From Hortaea werneckii (Eukaryota > Ascomycota > Dothideomycetes > Mycosphaerellales > Teratosphaeriaceae), in NCBI GenBank assembly GCA_037044905.1, contig JBAOKB010000159.1, forward strand, positions 434,001 to 498,000: 64,000 nucleotides of DNA, given 5' to 3'. A program made the position numbers and the translations under genes. Positions 34,688 through 46,343 of this stretch are shown here, one piece after another. The first letter of the stretch is position 1. Each line of letters opens with the position of its first letter. Under the pieces are notes generated by a model, which made no database searches, was not told the DNA's origin, and saw only the letters and a list, made by a program, of their open reading frames with translations.

Positions 34688-36279
34688 GGGATGATGCATA
34701 TCTCTAGAGGTGACTGTGCTTGATGACCTAGATGTTTCCTCTTTGACGTTGGACGACGACGCAAAAGTGGATTGGTATGAACCTCACCACAATGGTTTCT
34801 GCTTTGCCAGCTATTTAGTTCTAGGTTACTGAAACGATGGAAAGAAATATGATATATCTGCGCTTTGCAATGCGTAAATGAGCAGTACCCTTTCATTTGT
34901 CCAATTTCTTCTTGACAAGAGGCGAGAAAGCTTCTCAACGCGTACACAAGCAGCACATGTCCGAATGCATACTATCTCTGGCAAGAGACGAGGAAGTAAA
35001 CCAAGAGTATACACGAACGTCAATCTCCATCAATGCCCCTTGACGTACATCTGTCTCGTGTCAGTACGACTTTTGAAGCAATCCGCCGTCAAGCCTGCCT
35101 TCAGTGGCTTCAGCGCAGGCCATGCATAGCTTCCGACACGTGCGGGCTGCTGAAAGAGCACGCCAATGGCCCTCTCGTGCGACCACGGGTCGCTCGCCCG
35201 ATCGCTCACAAGTACCATTGTACACATTGTGGCTGAAACTCGTGGCATCAAGCCCGCCAGCTGCCCGTTTCACAAATCTCGCCGTTCCACGCATGAGGGC
35301 CGGCGATATTGCTTGTCCTGGTCTGTTATTCGCCCATGTCCAGCAGCGTACGCGAGCTCGGCTAAATGGGTCGTTTCAATTGTCAAGCTCAGAGGCCAAA
35401 GACCTGATGGCCTGGCGCCCGTCTGTTGTCCCGTCCCGGCCTCCGAGCCCGGTGCATGCGAGGCTTGCAGCTGCTACATCGTCAATGGACACGATGGTAT
35501 AGCTTCCAAAGCCGCCCACAGAGATGTGCTCTGTGGAATCTTCTGCATTGGTCCGCTTCGCGATTAGTTGGAGGGCGGGCGATCTTGGGGACCATCCAAA
35601 TGACTGCACTAGTCTTCCCTCATGACGGGAAAATCTGGAACCGTCTGGTCGGTGGTCGATGGAGTCAATGCCATCGCGTGGGTGGTGTGGTCGTGAGCCA
35701 GTCCGCCCGCTACAACAGCCACGCCACGTAAGCGTCTGTATTACCAGGCGGAAATGGCAGGAAGCGACATGGTCTAGAGATGTGTGCACGTGCCTGGCGA
35801 CCTATATTGTGGTTCTCTTTGGGTACGGAAGGGAATAATATGTTCCAAGCAGTCAACATGAAGTTGACTTTTCTCTATCATTTAGAGCCGCTATGAGCTA
35901 AAGAGCTGCCTGCCATCGTAGAAATCCCGAACACCGTACGCTATGCTATGTTGCTACCGTAAGAGTAGTAGTGCCCAATGAGACTCCGTCATCCCGTCGT
36001 TACACAATCAAGCTTGCAGAGAAAACCCTCCATCGACTCCTGCGCTGCAGGGACCTTGGTGAGACAAACCCGATCCTCCCCCCGGTTGGACGCCTTACGC
36101 CATGCTACAAGATCGATCGCTGGACAACCCGAGCGTCCGCCTCATCTCGTCAATGTGCAGCCGTGTCGAACGCGCATACACGCCACGTGAGGAAAAGCTC
36201 CGAGCTTCCGATCCTGTGGCGTCGTCTCCTGCGTCGACATCTGCACGCCACAAAAGGGAAAATGACCCGACCGGGCGGA
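34688..36279. other. Intergenic region, 1.6 kb
   Basis: This is the convergent 3' flank of PDI (+) and the APH-like gene (-). Many short frames overlap on both strands without recognisable domains. No repeats or RNA genes noted. Confidence 0.5.
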
Positions 36280-37307
36280 TCACCGGGTGACTGCACTTAA
36301 TGCGCGCATCGCGGTCGTCAGATCTCGGCGCGCCTCAAGCTCGTCCCCGTCTTCGGATGGTCGATAGCAATGTTTTACCACGGTGAGTAAGGAATGGTAA
36401 AGGACGTAACTGCGAGAGAAGCTGTTAGCATGACAAATTCTTGAATACAGGAATGGAAGGGACACCCGTACAGATACTGCCTAACACGTTCCTCTGCATC
36501 GCCATTCGGCAATTTGCCGAAGCCTTCCGCGAAGCTGGCCGTCGGCTTGTAGAAGCAATCGGACATGTATGGATCGCCCCAGAAAGCGGTCGAGAAGTCG
36601 AGGAGCCCGGTCACGCGGTGGTTCTTGGCGTCGACCACCACGTTCTCGTCGGCGGAAAGCTCGAGGATCACAAGCCGTGGCTGAGTGATCTTGTCTAGTG
36701 CTTGACGGTGCCTTCGTACCAAGTCACGCATCCCATCGTAGGGAAGATTGATCAGAGCGTCTTCTCCATCGCGGAGGACGGCTTCGAACATGGTGGCGAA
36801 TGTGCGGGCCCATGATGACGATCCAGTACAGCCTTGGGTTTGCCGTGTTGGTCCAAAAGCTGGTCCCGCTATGGCTGACAGACGCTTCACGTACTGTCCC
36901 AGGCTTTTGTCGATACTTGCAAGGGCCTGGCTTGATAGCGAGGGTTCCACGTCGGCGAAGACAGAGCCGCTGAATGGGCCGCTGATGAGGTAGCTGCTCC
37001 CTATAGTCGAATTCGTATTTTGATATTCTATCAGTCGAGCTGATATCAAATCGGATGCACGGCCTAGCAATTGCAGCGCGCCTGCTTCTTCTTCCAGGCG
37101 GCTCTCTTCCCGACGTAGGAGTCGGACATTGTGAGAGGGCCGCGCTCGAAGAATGTAAAAGAATCCCTTTGATGTCGTCAGGCGATAAGTCCGATAAAGG
37201 TAACCGCTCAGCTTTTCGACCGTGACACTCTTGGACTGCAAAGCGCTGTTTGCGGCTCGTTGTACAGCAGACAGGTCGGGCGAGCGTGGTGGATGTTGAT
37301 GAGGCAT
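36280..37307 (-). CDS. Aminoglycoside-phosphotransferase-like (APH fold) protein, likely catalytically degenerate
   Basis: A 327-residue protein from two exons, 37307-36466 and 36421-36280, split by a 44-nt intron. The donor could be GTGTCC at 36465 or GTACGG six bases earlier, in the same frame. The N-lobe (VEKLSGYLYRTYRLTTSKGFFYILRARP) and the C-lobe segment VTGLLDFSTAFWGDPYMSD fit the APH/choline-kinase fold. The catalytic loop that is usually H-G-D-x-x-x-x-N reads LELSADENVVVD, so the conserved His and Asp are absent. I recall related fungal proteins with LDLS in this place, so the change may be family-wide rather than a local defect. Substrate and function unknown. Confidence 0.72.
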
Positions 37308-38823
37308 TGTTGTTGCGGATCGTCGACAGCTCTCTCAAAGGTTGGTGGATTGCTGCACAATGCTGGGGCCCTTCTGCTGTTAAGACTGGACTGGTTGCAA
37401 CGGTGGGACAGGAGATGGTGCATCAGAGGCGCCATCATCGGCGTTGGCTACGGCCTGCGGGTGTTTGAGGTGGTGGCATACTGGGAGGGTATGCAACAGT
37501 GAAAATGTCCCGGAGAAGCCGGGGGAGGAGGATGGGCCAGACGGTATCCATGCGGTGATATTAGTATAAGGTGGTCTCCCTTAGAGCGCCCCGTCACCAG
37601 CGGCACGTAATCGGGTGGACAGGCACGCTGGCGAAGATGTCAGGGTGCATCGTGCGGGCTCTGAAAGTGGACGTAGCGGTCGATCATGGCCGCAGAAGCT
37701 GACGACGGGCGAGGACGGCAGGCGACGGGGAGGGTCTAGGGCGACGGATAATCTCAAATCTCGCGAGTGGGTGCAGAATAGTCGGTTACTGAGGCTCATC
37801 GCGTCTCAGCTAGAGATTAGACTTCAGGTATAGGCGAGCAAGGCCGTCAGACCTCGCTTAATCCGATCAGATCTGGCCAATCACGGGTGGGGATGGGCAT
37901 GGATGACAAGCAAGTCTTGCTCGTCTCGCTGCCCACCCCACGCTCCACGCTTCACGCTTTTCGCACGCGGCGCTCGCAGCTCTGGCGGCTGAGGCTGCGA
38001 ACTGGGCATCCACCTATCCGGTATATACGCAACCTACGTATCCATGCATGGGTTACATGCATGCATGCACGATCACCGCTCTTTGGGTGCGATGTACGAT
38101 ATGGGATCTAGTCGGCTGCTTGGGCTCCCATCCATGCGGCTGACTTGCCTATCTCATCATTATTGGCGACACTCACACACTCACTTCCCATCACACCAGC
38201 GATGCATCCCATGAATGGTTGGAAGCATGACCGGGCACGGGAGCACTTGCCCTTGTAGGGAGCTAGCAGCGAGCTCACTGACGGCCACGACTGACCGTAC
38301 TTTGCAACGACCGTTACGACGAACAAGTCATCAAAAGTGGCCGTTGTCCAGAACGCTTTCTCGACCGACTCCTGATACTGTTCAGTAGCGCCAATAATGT
38401 TCTCTTGACTGTCGGAGATGACTGATCCACTCACAAACTCATAACGATGGCGAGATTAATACTATGTACAATGAGACGCAGGAGCAATAATAGCGGGCGG
38501 TAGGGTTGTTTCATGTGCGCGCCTCCTCATCAGCCTCGGTTCTGGGCGACCCGGGGCGAGGGAACAGATCTGTGCAAAGCCAGATGCTCGGGTTGGTAGA
38601 TCTGAGGGTTGCAACCGGTCTCGCCGGATGATTGCGTGCCCGCGCCTGCGAAACTTTGACTACCGTCGCTAAAATTGCGGGTCTTTTTTTTCTCTCAATA
38701 TGCGCTGTGAACGAGTGAATCTAGCCGCATGTGGAAGACTCATTGACTACTGACATTGGCAATTGCAACAGTGCTGCTGCTGCTGCTGCTGCTGCTACTG
38801 CTACTGCGCTGCACGGCCAGGGC
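37308..38823. other. Intergenic region, 1.5 kb, with low-confidence small frame
   Basis: Lies upstream of the APH-like gene (-) and downstream of TAN1 (-). A 108-codon frame at 38108-38434 (-) has no recognisable domain and I leave it uncalled. An alternating ATGC stretch (CATGCATGCATGCACG) occurs near 38056-38071. Confidence 0.5.
38772..38806. repeat. CTG/GCT trinucleotide repeat
   Basis: About eight CTG units followed by imperfect CTACTG units, lying just beyond the TAN1 stop codon and therefore probably in its 3' UTR. Confidence 0.8.
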
Positions 38824-40180
38824 CTAAGACGTATCCATCTCAGGCGCCCGGGTATCGTCATCCACCGCGGAGCCTTGAATATCCGCCGTGGAGGTACCAG
38901 CTGTCTGGTCCTTGGGCGTCTCTGCAGGCCCGCCCAATGCCTGTTGCACTTGTTTGACCGCATCTGCTGGAGTCGGGTCCACAATCTCAGCAATGTCTGA
39001 GAGCATAACATTAGCTCTAATATGGTCGGAGTAGCTGTCTAATGTACTTACTGAATCGCTTTAATTTCTCAAAGTCGTTGTTGACGACGCTGACGCCGCA
39101 AATATTCTGTCCAAAAAGTCAGCAAGAGCCGAAGGTGTCGTCAAAAAGGATAGGCAGACCTGGTAGACCTCTACAACAATAAGTAGATCGTAGTTCTTGA
39201 GGTCAACAACGTGGCCCGGCCCTACTATCGAAGCGACCTGTTTGATTATGCTGTCTCGGCTAAGAATGCTGTGATTGCGAAGAGTAGGCCGAATAGCAAA
39301 CTAGTAGCGGTCAGCGAACAAACACGAAAGTCTTCCGCATGGTTCAAAGTCAACGTGACGAGCTGGTCAACACCCTCAACTTACCTTGCGACTCTCAAAT
39401 GGCTGCTTGTGGAAGTGAGGAGCCAGCACCTGCTTTGCAACGCTCTCTAATCCTTCCGCCGAAGCTCTGCCCATGAGGGACATAGGAGATAAACGCTTGA
39501 CAGTCTTCGTCCGCCTTCGCAGTTTCTTGTTGACGGCATCTTCGCAAATCCTCTGAACGAAGGAAACGGGTTCGACAGGTGCTACGGTCCGGAAAAAGAC
39601 GACTTCGCACGCGGAGTCAGCGATGAGCAGGTCCCAAATCAATAAGGCATAGAACGCCGCATACCACATTGCACGTCGACCCGGACGGGTGTGAACAATT
39701 GTACTGTAGTCGGCTTCCGAATGCCTGCGACTTCGGCTTGAATCTCGCTTTCGATGTCTGCAGGCTCATCTGCATCGTCTTGATCGTCCGGCGTGCCTCC
39801 AGCTACTGCGGTACCGTACATGTCCTCAGCGTATTCCGTGAAGAGATCACGCAGCTCGGCTACACATTTGCCCTCGCGTCCTTTGTTGCAGGTCGCCCAT
39901 ATGCCACTATCTCCGGGCTGGATGGCTTTGGCTTGTATGGCTCCGCGATCGTTCTTTCGAGGTACTCGCCATTGCTTCTTGGTCTTCGCTAATGTCAGCA
40001 GTTGTCCAGGATCCTCTTTCCTTGCACCCTTCTTTGAGGCTACTTATTTTTTTTTTTTTTTTTTGAGAATAAAAAAGGATCCCATTTTGTGATGAAATTA
40101 TGATGTGCTCTCACCTTGACTCTTTTATCGCCGGTATTCGACTCTTCATCAGTCGCTTTGCGTTTTGTGCCGGCATCCAT
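38824..40180 (-). CDS. TAN1: tRNA acetyltransferase adaptor Tan1 (THUMP domain)
   Basis: Tan1 works with Kre33/NAT10 to make N4-acetylcytidine at position 12 of Leu and Ser tRNAs. Six exons (40180-40115, 39983-39665, 39602-39385, 39300-39160, 39106-39052, 38996-38824) join in frame to 323 residues. The start (MDAGTKRKATDEE) is Lys-rich. GDSGIWATCNKGREGKCVAELRDLF and the VKRLSPMSLMGRA region match the family. The THUMP domain runs through RPTLRNHSVLSRDSIIKQVA, GPGHVVDLKNYDLLIVVEVYQ and ICGVSVVNNDFEKLKRF. Introns 1 and 2 end in AAG rather than YAG, each after a CTGAC branch site. Intron 1 carries an A18 run (T18 at 40047-40064 on the plus strand). The first acceptor is the least certain splice site. 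Confidence 0.87.
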
Positions 40181-40484
40181 GTCAAATGATTTTGACAGCC
40201 TACAACCTCACGTGATGATGGGTCGTAATTAATCGTCCAGTAGGCACGCCGCTCGGCCAGGCTGAAGCTGTGGCGGTCAGATGCGGTCGGCGATGCGGGT
40301 AAACTTGGGTCTTGGCGCGGCCAGGCCAGCGACTTCGGAGCCTCAATGTGAGCAACAAGACACCTATATGAAAGGGAATGGCATTCTTGAGGGACATAGA
40401 GGAGGCAAACATGCACTATCTTTGATTTCTGACGATCGATTTCCCCAAGTAAAATTGTTTGAGTTATCGCAAACGAACAGTGCA
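40181..40484. promoter_or_regulatory. Divergent promoter region TAN1 / dehydratase-like gene
   Basis: Only 304 bp separate the two start codons, so promoter elements are shared or overlapping. The plus-strand frame stays open through much of this stretch, but its first good ATG pair is at 40485/40488. Confidence 0.5.
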
Positions 40485-41957
40485 ATGATGCCCGAAACCA
40501 TCCCAAATGCATCAGTATCAGCTCCCTTTCTCTACCCATCTCCATCCGAAGCAGCCTTGAAATTGCAGTATGCCGGAAAGAGAATCCAAGAATTGCCTAC
40601 ACCGGCTCTAGTGATTGATCGGGCAGTGGTCAAGCGCAACTGCCGCTTAATGCGACAAGCTGCCGAGAAACTGCAAGTCGGATTTCGAGCCCATGTCAAG
40701 ACCCATAAGACGACCCAGCTCTCAAAACTGCAGGTGGGCGAGGATTCGCATTCAGTCAAGCTTGTGGCGTCTACGGTATCCGAGATAGAGAACTTGTTGC
40801 CATGGCTGATGGAATGCAAAACGCACGGAAAGGATGTGAACGTGAGAGTCTGACAGTATCTACGTGCAACGTCTTTTGGCTAACTCTTCAAGGTGCTCTA
40901 TGGCCTTCCCATTCCTCCCTCGTCTGTTTCCCGTCTAGCCGCCGTGGCTCGCGCCCTGGGCAAGGATACTGTGGGTGTCTTCGTCGATCACCCGGGGCAG
41001 ATCAAATTTCTGGAAGAAGTAGACTCCTCGGCATGGCCTGGACAGATTCCTATTTGGGTTAACATTGACGTCGGCTATCATAGGGAAGGCATCCCCGCGA
41101 AGTCTTCACAGCTCGGCGACGTGGCCTATAGCCTTGCAACCGCCAAGAGATCCCGTCTGGCAGGCCTGTACACGCATATGGGCCATTCATATGGCGTCAG
41201 CAGCCCTGAAGAAGCTCTTGATTTCTTGTCTAAAGAGCTTGAAGGCTTAGAGGAAGGCGCCGTTGAGTTTTTGAAGATCACTGGCGCGCGCGAGACGAAT
41301 AGACCTGATGCTGAAAAAGTCTGCCTATCACTAGGCGCCACACCCACAGCCACTTCAGTGCAAAACCTGTTCGAGGACACAGAGAGTGCCAAAAAGTACC
41401 GGGCGATGATCGAGAAAGCAAACCAGTCGTTTGCCGTAGAGCTTCATGCTGGAGTATATCCAGTGATGGACATGCAACAGCTTGCGACTCGTGCAAGGCC
41501 TACGCAATCGACAAGCAGCCCAGCCGAGAGTCTGCTATCGTATTCAGATCTAGGTATGCGGACGCTAGTGGAAGTCGCGAGTCTTTACTATGATCGGACT
41601 GAGAAGCCAGAGGCACTGATAGCAGCTGGTTCGATTGCGCTTGGTCGTGAGCCCTGCAAGAGCTATCCTGGCTGGGGCGTCGTTTCGCCATGGCCTGCAA
41701 AGGACGGCCCGCATTACGACCCTGATGGCTCAAAGACAGGATGGATCGTGGGCCGTATTAGCCAGGAGCATGGCAATTTGACCTGGGAAGGTCCAAAAGA
41801 GCAAATGCGTCCACTGGAAATTGGCCAGAAGCTAATGATATGGCCTAACCATGCTTGCATTGCTGGTGCGAATTTTGGCTGGTACTTTGTTGTGGATTCT
41901 GACGAGCCTGATGCGGAGCTTGTAAGGGATATCTGGTTGAGATGGCGTGGTTGGTAG
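40485..41957 (+). CDS. D-serine dehydratase / D-threonine aldolase-like PLP enzyme (alanine-racemase fold)
   Basis: Eukaryotic Dsd1-type enzymes are PLP- and zinc-dependent and deaminate D-serine. Two exons (40485-40841, 40893-41957) give 473 residues; the 51-nt intron has a CTAAC branch site and a CAAG acceptor. ELPTPALVIDRAVVKRN opens the TIM-barrel domain. RAHVKTHKTTQ holds the PLP-binding lysine. IPIWVNIDVGYHREGI and LYTHMGHSYG are barrel strands. WPNHACIAGANFGWYFVVD near the C-terminus contains the His-x-Cys zinc ligands of the family. The sequence favours D-serine dehydratase over D-threonine aldolase, but substrate cannot be settled from the sequence alone. A second ATG at 40488 is equally possible. 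Confidence 0.85.
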
Positions 41958-42038
41958 ACACGCTGCGTCTCGACGAAGCAGCGACAACCCGAGCGACCGA
42001 TTACATAGATGTCATCTCCATGCCAATGAGAGCGCCCG

Positions 42039-43115
42039 CTAGAATCTTCTTCCAGCATCTCCCTTCTTGCTTGTCTCCATATTGAATTCAGCAGTAAGCT
42101 GTGCTCCCAGACTAGCTTCGCGGTCATCACGATTGCCGCCAATTTCATCGTCATCTAGATCAATGCCGTTTGCCTCAGCAATTTTGATGAGAAGGGTCCG
42201 CTGTCTTCCGAGCTCGGTCTCTAATCGTTTCTCTGCCGCATCTCGATCCCTTCGTGCGTGGTCATGGAACGTAGCGCTGCTTGTCCGCCATTTCTCCTCT
42301 CGTGCTTGGACCTTGCCAGATTCTACCTTTCGGCAGTGTTCGTGATGGGACACCAGTTTAGATAGGCTCGTCAGCTCAGCCATCACGGACGCACTTGCGG
42401 CGTTCAAACTTTGACCTAACACATCTTGGACGCCCGTTAGACTGCCCTGCATTGACATGGAGTTGTGCTCTGCTACTTTGGCGGTCTGATTTAACGTGTC
42501 ATATAGCCAGCCACCCTACTTGATCCATTCAGAGTGCCACTGCTTGAGAAAGTCAAGTTCTTCATTCGAGCGGTGCTGTGGAGATGCCTTCGGCGCCCTG
42601 CCTGAAACCGCTTGCGAGATTTCCAATGGCGAGGCGGAGACACTCGCATTATTCACTTCTGCTCTTGCCCTTTTCGTTGGCGGAAGTGCGACTGCACTGT
42701 TTCTGTTGGGCGCTCTTGATTCCTGCCAGCGATGTTGACTTGCTGTGACAGGACTTTGAACAGTGCCGCTCGCCGTCTGTATGGCGCTAGCCGCAGGCAC
42801 ATCTTCTCGTGACTCGGACAGCTGCTGCGCGAAAGCGTCGTCATCCCAGGAAGGACCATTGACAGATATCGAATAGAGACTTTCTTGTGCTACGGGCCCG
42901 GCAGTCCTCAACTTCACGTTTGCCACCACCTGCACTTGATGGTCTTCGAGTTTCCTCAAGGCGTGATGTAGATCGCTAAGCGCGTGTCGAAGTTCTGCTT
43001 GAGCCTCCAGCGTCCCATTTTGGATCCGAGAGTCGCCTTCGAAACTGTGCTGTAAGTGCTGTGTGAAAGGATGTAGGGTGCCGGGCAATGCAAGCTCAGG
43101 CGTCGCTGAAGACAT
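42039..43115 (-). CDS. Unknown coiled-coil-like protein interrupted by an in-frame TAG
   Basis: From the ATG at 43115 the frame runs about 199 codons to a TAG at 42516-42518. It then continues open in the same frame to 42039, with GGWLYDTLNQTAKVAEHNSMSMQGSL and a helical, charged tail (AREEKWRTSSATFHDHARRDRDAAEKRLE). The first part has the helix LEAQAELRHALSDLHHALRKLEDHQVQVV and a basic PPTKRARAEV patch that could be a nuclear signal. Either the gene ends at the TAG, or the TAG is a single-base change or error, or a 93-nt phase-0 intron (GTTTCA donor, ending at the TAG) removes it. I do not recognise the family. If one gene, it encodes about 358 residues. Confidence 0.5.
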
Positions 43116-43596
43116 TACGCCCGCCGACACTAGGCCTCAACGAGTGACACGCAGTAAGGAAAATTGCCACCGAGCTCTTAGGGGACAGTCATCACCAGTC
43201 GGCGTGCAGGTGCCTTCACACTGCTCTGTCCAAGCTGCTTGGGGAAGGCTCGACGCTTATATGTGAGAAGGATCGAGATGCGAAGCAACAGCCTTCTCTG
43301 CTCTGGAACAGTTTCGATCACGCCTATCAGAGGGACACAAGGTCGGGTGGCAGCAGTTTCGCAGGCGGCAGACCAAGCTTGTCCCAGGCTGCCAATGAAT
43401 CGCAGTACCAATGTAGCGAGTGATGGTGCTGTACCGTCCCTACAGTGGCAGAGGAAAGTTCGTCAGCATTATTGATTCAAGCACTGCACGCAGGCGCGAC
43501 GAGGACGCGTCGGACGCCAACTCGGCGGGGATCGCAATTCTAGGACGCGGGCGGGAGGCTCGGGGCCGGCGGGAGGGAGGGAAGGTTTCGGTCTGG

Positions 43597-43631
<35 letters not shown>

Positions 43632-44280
43632 GCGCTGTGCTCGGTCGTGTGTGTGCACAGGGCAGTACTAAAGGACTAGAGTCTCCTGGATCCCGGCAGC
43701 ACATCTGTTTCAGGTAGTCGTAGTGCAGCTTAACAGGCTGTCAGCGGAGCCATTGGAAGAAATTGAGTCAGGGTCATGATTGGGGGACGCGGGACGGTCG
43801 CACCATTGCTGTCCTCACTGCCAGCATTAACACCTAGGCATTGCAATCAACTTGAAGTACCTACTCTGCCTGCGCTGTATAGTCGGCAGGCAAGGCGAGA
43901 CTTCCTACCTACATACTGCTGCAAGTCGTCTCCTTCATCCCCGTCGTCTTCTCTTCGGGCCTCGTCGCTAGTCATGCCACGGCGTTTTCCCGCCAGCCCA
44001 ACCGTTTTTTTGACATAGTACGCTGCCTCGACCACTCACAATTAATACCTTGTATGTAGTAGGAGTGCTACCTGCGCTTCTAAGTTTGCGCGGCGAAGCC
44101 ATCCCATTGGCGTAACTGCATCCCGCTGCACCTAAAAGGGTTGGACCGTGGGCGGCGGCGGAGTCGCAGCTCGTGCGACGGGCCAGGAGCAGGCATTACT
44201 GGATTATAATCCTCAGACGCCCTGGTACATTATATCCTGCCCAGCCAGTTAAGCCACTATAGCAGGCCCGAGGCGGCGAT
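43116..44280. other. Divergent intergenic region with heptamer repeat
   Basis: 1.2 kb between two divergent unknown genes. It holds five copies of a 7-bp unit (43597-43631) and several TACCTA/CCTAGG-type motifs (43830, 43857, 43913). No gene is evident. Confidence 0.5.
43597..43631 (+). repeat. CAGTGCT heptamer repeat
   Basis: Five perfect tandem copies of CAGTGCT, followed by a degenerate TGCGCTGTGCT tail. Confidence 0.9.
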
Positions 44281-46343
44281 ATGACGTTGGACCCGATGCA
44301 CGAGAGCGACGATGAGGAGTTCCACTCCATCCGCAGTCCTGGTCTTCAGAACGAACATGTCGCTGAGAGTGCGAGCGAGGAGGGAGAGGAAGACAGCGAG
44401 TCACTAATGGGTCCACCAGCGCACCCTCTGCCTTCGCTACAAGGCGCGTTCGAAGAATCCATTGTCGAATCCACCCAAGGCGAGGATGCGAACAACACGC
44501 CCCCCGAAGAGTCCGATGCTGAGCGCAGGAGGCAGAACCTCCTGGACATGCAGCACTTTGACGACTCCTGGACGACGAGATGGAAGCAGCGACCGGGCGC
44601 AGAACATCATCCGCTCCTCAAGCTCATGGCACAGATCGTGTTTGGAATGCACCTCTTGCAGCAGCAGCAGGCCAAGTCGAATGAGGAGGTGGTCCGGATC
44701 CTGCAGACACACGTGAACGAGGTGGATGGCTTCTTGGAGCGGACGGCTGAAGACTTCGATCTGGCCATTGTTGACATCGAAGAGCGCATCCGGCATCTCA
44801 AATTGCCGATGGAGCACCTTGACGTCTTCAACATCATGCTGGACGACCGCAACTTTCGCACGCAGTTGCTCGATGGAAACGACAAGATCGAGAAGATCAT
44901 AGAGCGCACGACAAGGGCGATGAGAGCGGCATTGATGGATGTTGGCCACGGCATATCGGCCACTCAAGAACTCAGCAAGTATTTGAGCGGCATCAAGGAC
45001 CTGTGGCCTCGTGGGCAAGGGGATATCGTCAACGTCTTCGGCGCAATGCGCGGCAACGAACAAGGCTGGAGCAAATACCTGAAGGATCTAAAGTTGAAGG
45101 GCAGCACATTGAACCGTCATCTGCAGAAGCTGGGCACTGTCATAGGCGAAATGTCAAGACTAGCAGCTGCGGCGAGCAGACGCAACAAGCCTTCTAGCCG
45201 GCTGACCTCTCCTCCACGGTCAGGACCGGCATCGCCTCCTTTGCAATCCAAATTCTCACCGGAAAGAGAGGACTCTGTGGCCGTTCAGCGGAGGACGTCC
45301 TTGAACAAGCCTCTGCCACAGGCGCCGGCGGCTACTACAGGTTCCCTAGACGGAACAGGAGCAAGAGCGCATCCGGTGCCATTCGCGCAGAGGTTTGAGA
45401 AGCCGCGACAGTCTCCCCAATCGCCACCCCACCATGGTTGGAGAACCTCGAGCGCTCCAAATGGCATCCCACCTCGGCCGAGGACAGCAGGAGCGCCCCG
45501 CGATGCACAAGTTTCGAGAAGCAATACGTTGGATCTAGCCGATTTCTTGAAACATTCAGGCCCGTTGTCAAGCAACCCACCCGAGCCTGAACATGCTAGC
45601 GGAAATCATCGACAGTTGCACGAGAAGGCGCCTCGCTCACATAGCCAGGGCGCGGTCGACATACTGAATGCGGTCTCCAATGCTGAAGCCTCAAATCTCC
45701 GAGCACGCTCGAAGACGCATGGTCCCACCGCCGTAGTACTTACCAATAGACCGCAGAGTAGAGGGGTAGATCCCACTTCAAATCGCGCGGAGAGCAGAGG
45801 TCGCGACAGAGCGATGAGTGTCAAATCGATGCCCGCGTCCCGCAAAGACTACTTGTCCAGGTAAGTACATGATGTGGTTAAAAGTTGGAAATCTGATGCT
45901 GACTGCACATAAGCGTTGGCTTTGCCCGTCGCCTCTCAAAGCGCGCAAAGCACATGCCTCCTCCTGACGACAGATCTCAAGCGAGGCCCGCTCCACAAGA
46001 CCATGCCGATAATCTTCCAGCAGATTCCTCGAACCAATCTCGCAATGACCAGCAGCAGCCCGGCGACTCTCAGGGCGCCGCAACAACGCAGCAGGCTCAG
46101 AAAGGCTTAAAAAGACCACCGTCTCGCCTTGCACTCTTCCCAAAGACGCCCGAGCCTGGACCACCAACGCCTTCGCTCATTCCTGGACAGAATTTCCACG
46201 ACTCCCGGCCGACACGTGACAACAATGCGCCAGTGCTGCAATCGAGCACAACGGCACCGCCTTCGATTGATTCGACACAGAAGAGTCGGGGCCGGTCTCT
46301 GAAGAGCTTCTTTCAGCGCAAGCACAAAGTCCAGGCGGCATGA
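44281..46343 (+). CDS. Uncharacterised conserved-looking helical protein, 669 aa
   Basis: Two exons (44281-45860, 45914-46343) join in phase 2 across a 53-nt intron with a GTAAGT donor, CTGAC branch site and ATAAG acceptor. The first 75 residues are acidic. Residues about 85-310 form a helix-rich domain (LLKLMAQIVFGMHLLQQQQAKSN, VNEVDGFLERTAEDFDLAIVD, TRAMRAALMDVGHGISATQELSKYLSGI, GWSKYLKDLKLKGSTLNRHLQKL). The rest is Pro/Ser/Arg-rich and disordered, ending in a basic SLKSFFQRKHKVQAA. I know no named domain for it. The layout (structured helical N-terminus, long disordered tail) suggests a scaffold or cortical/cytoskeletal protein, which is inference only. Confidence 0.75.

Noticed and set aside
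35376..35789. Overlapping frames of 100-137 codons in the PDI/APH-like intergenic region
   Set aside because: Frames on both strands overlap each other, lack domains and look like random open frames in GC-balanced DNA.
38108..38434. A 108-codon minus-strand frame between APH-like gene and TAN1
   Set aside because: Composition is protein-like but there is no domain and no support from splicing or context; too weak to call.
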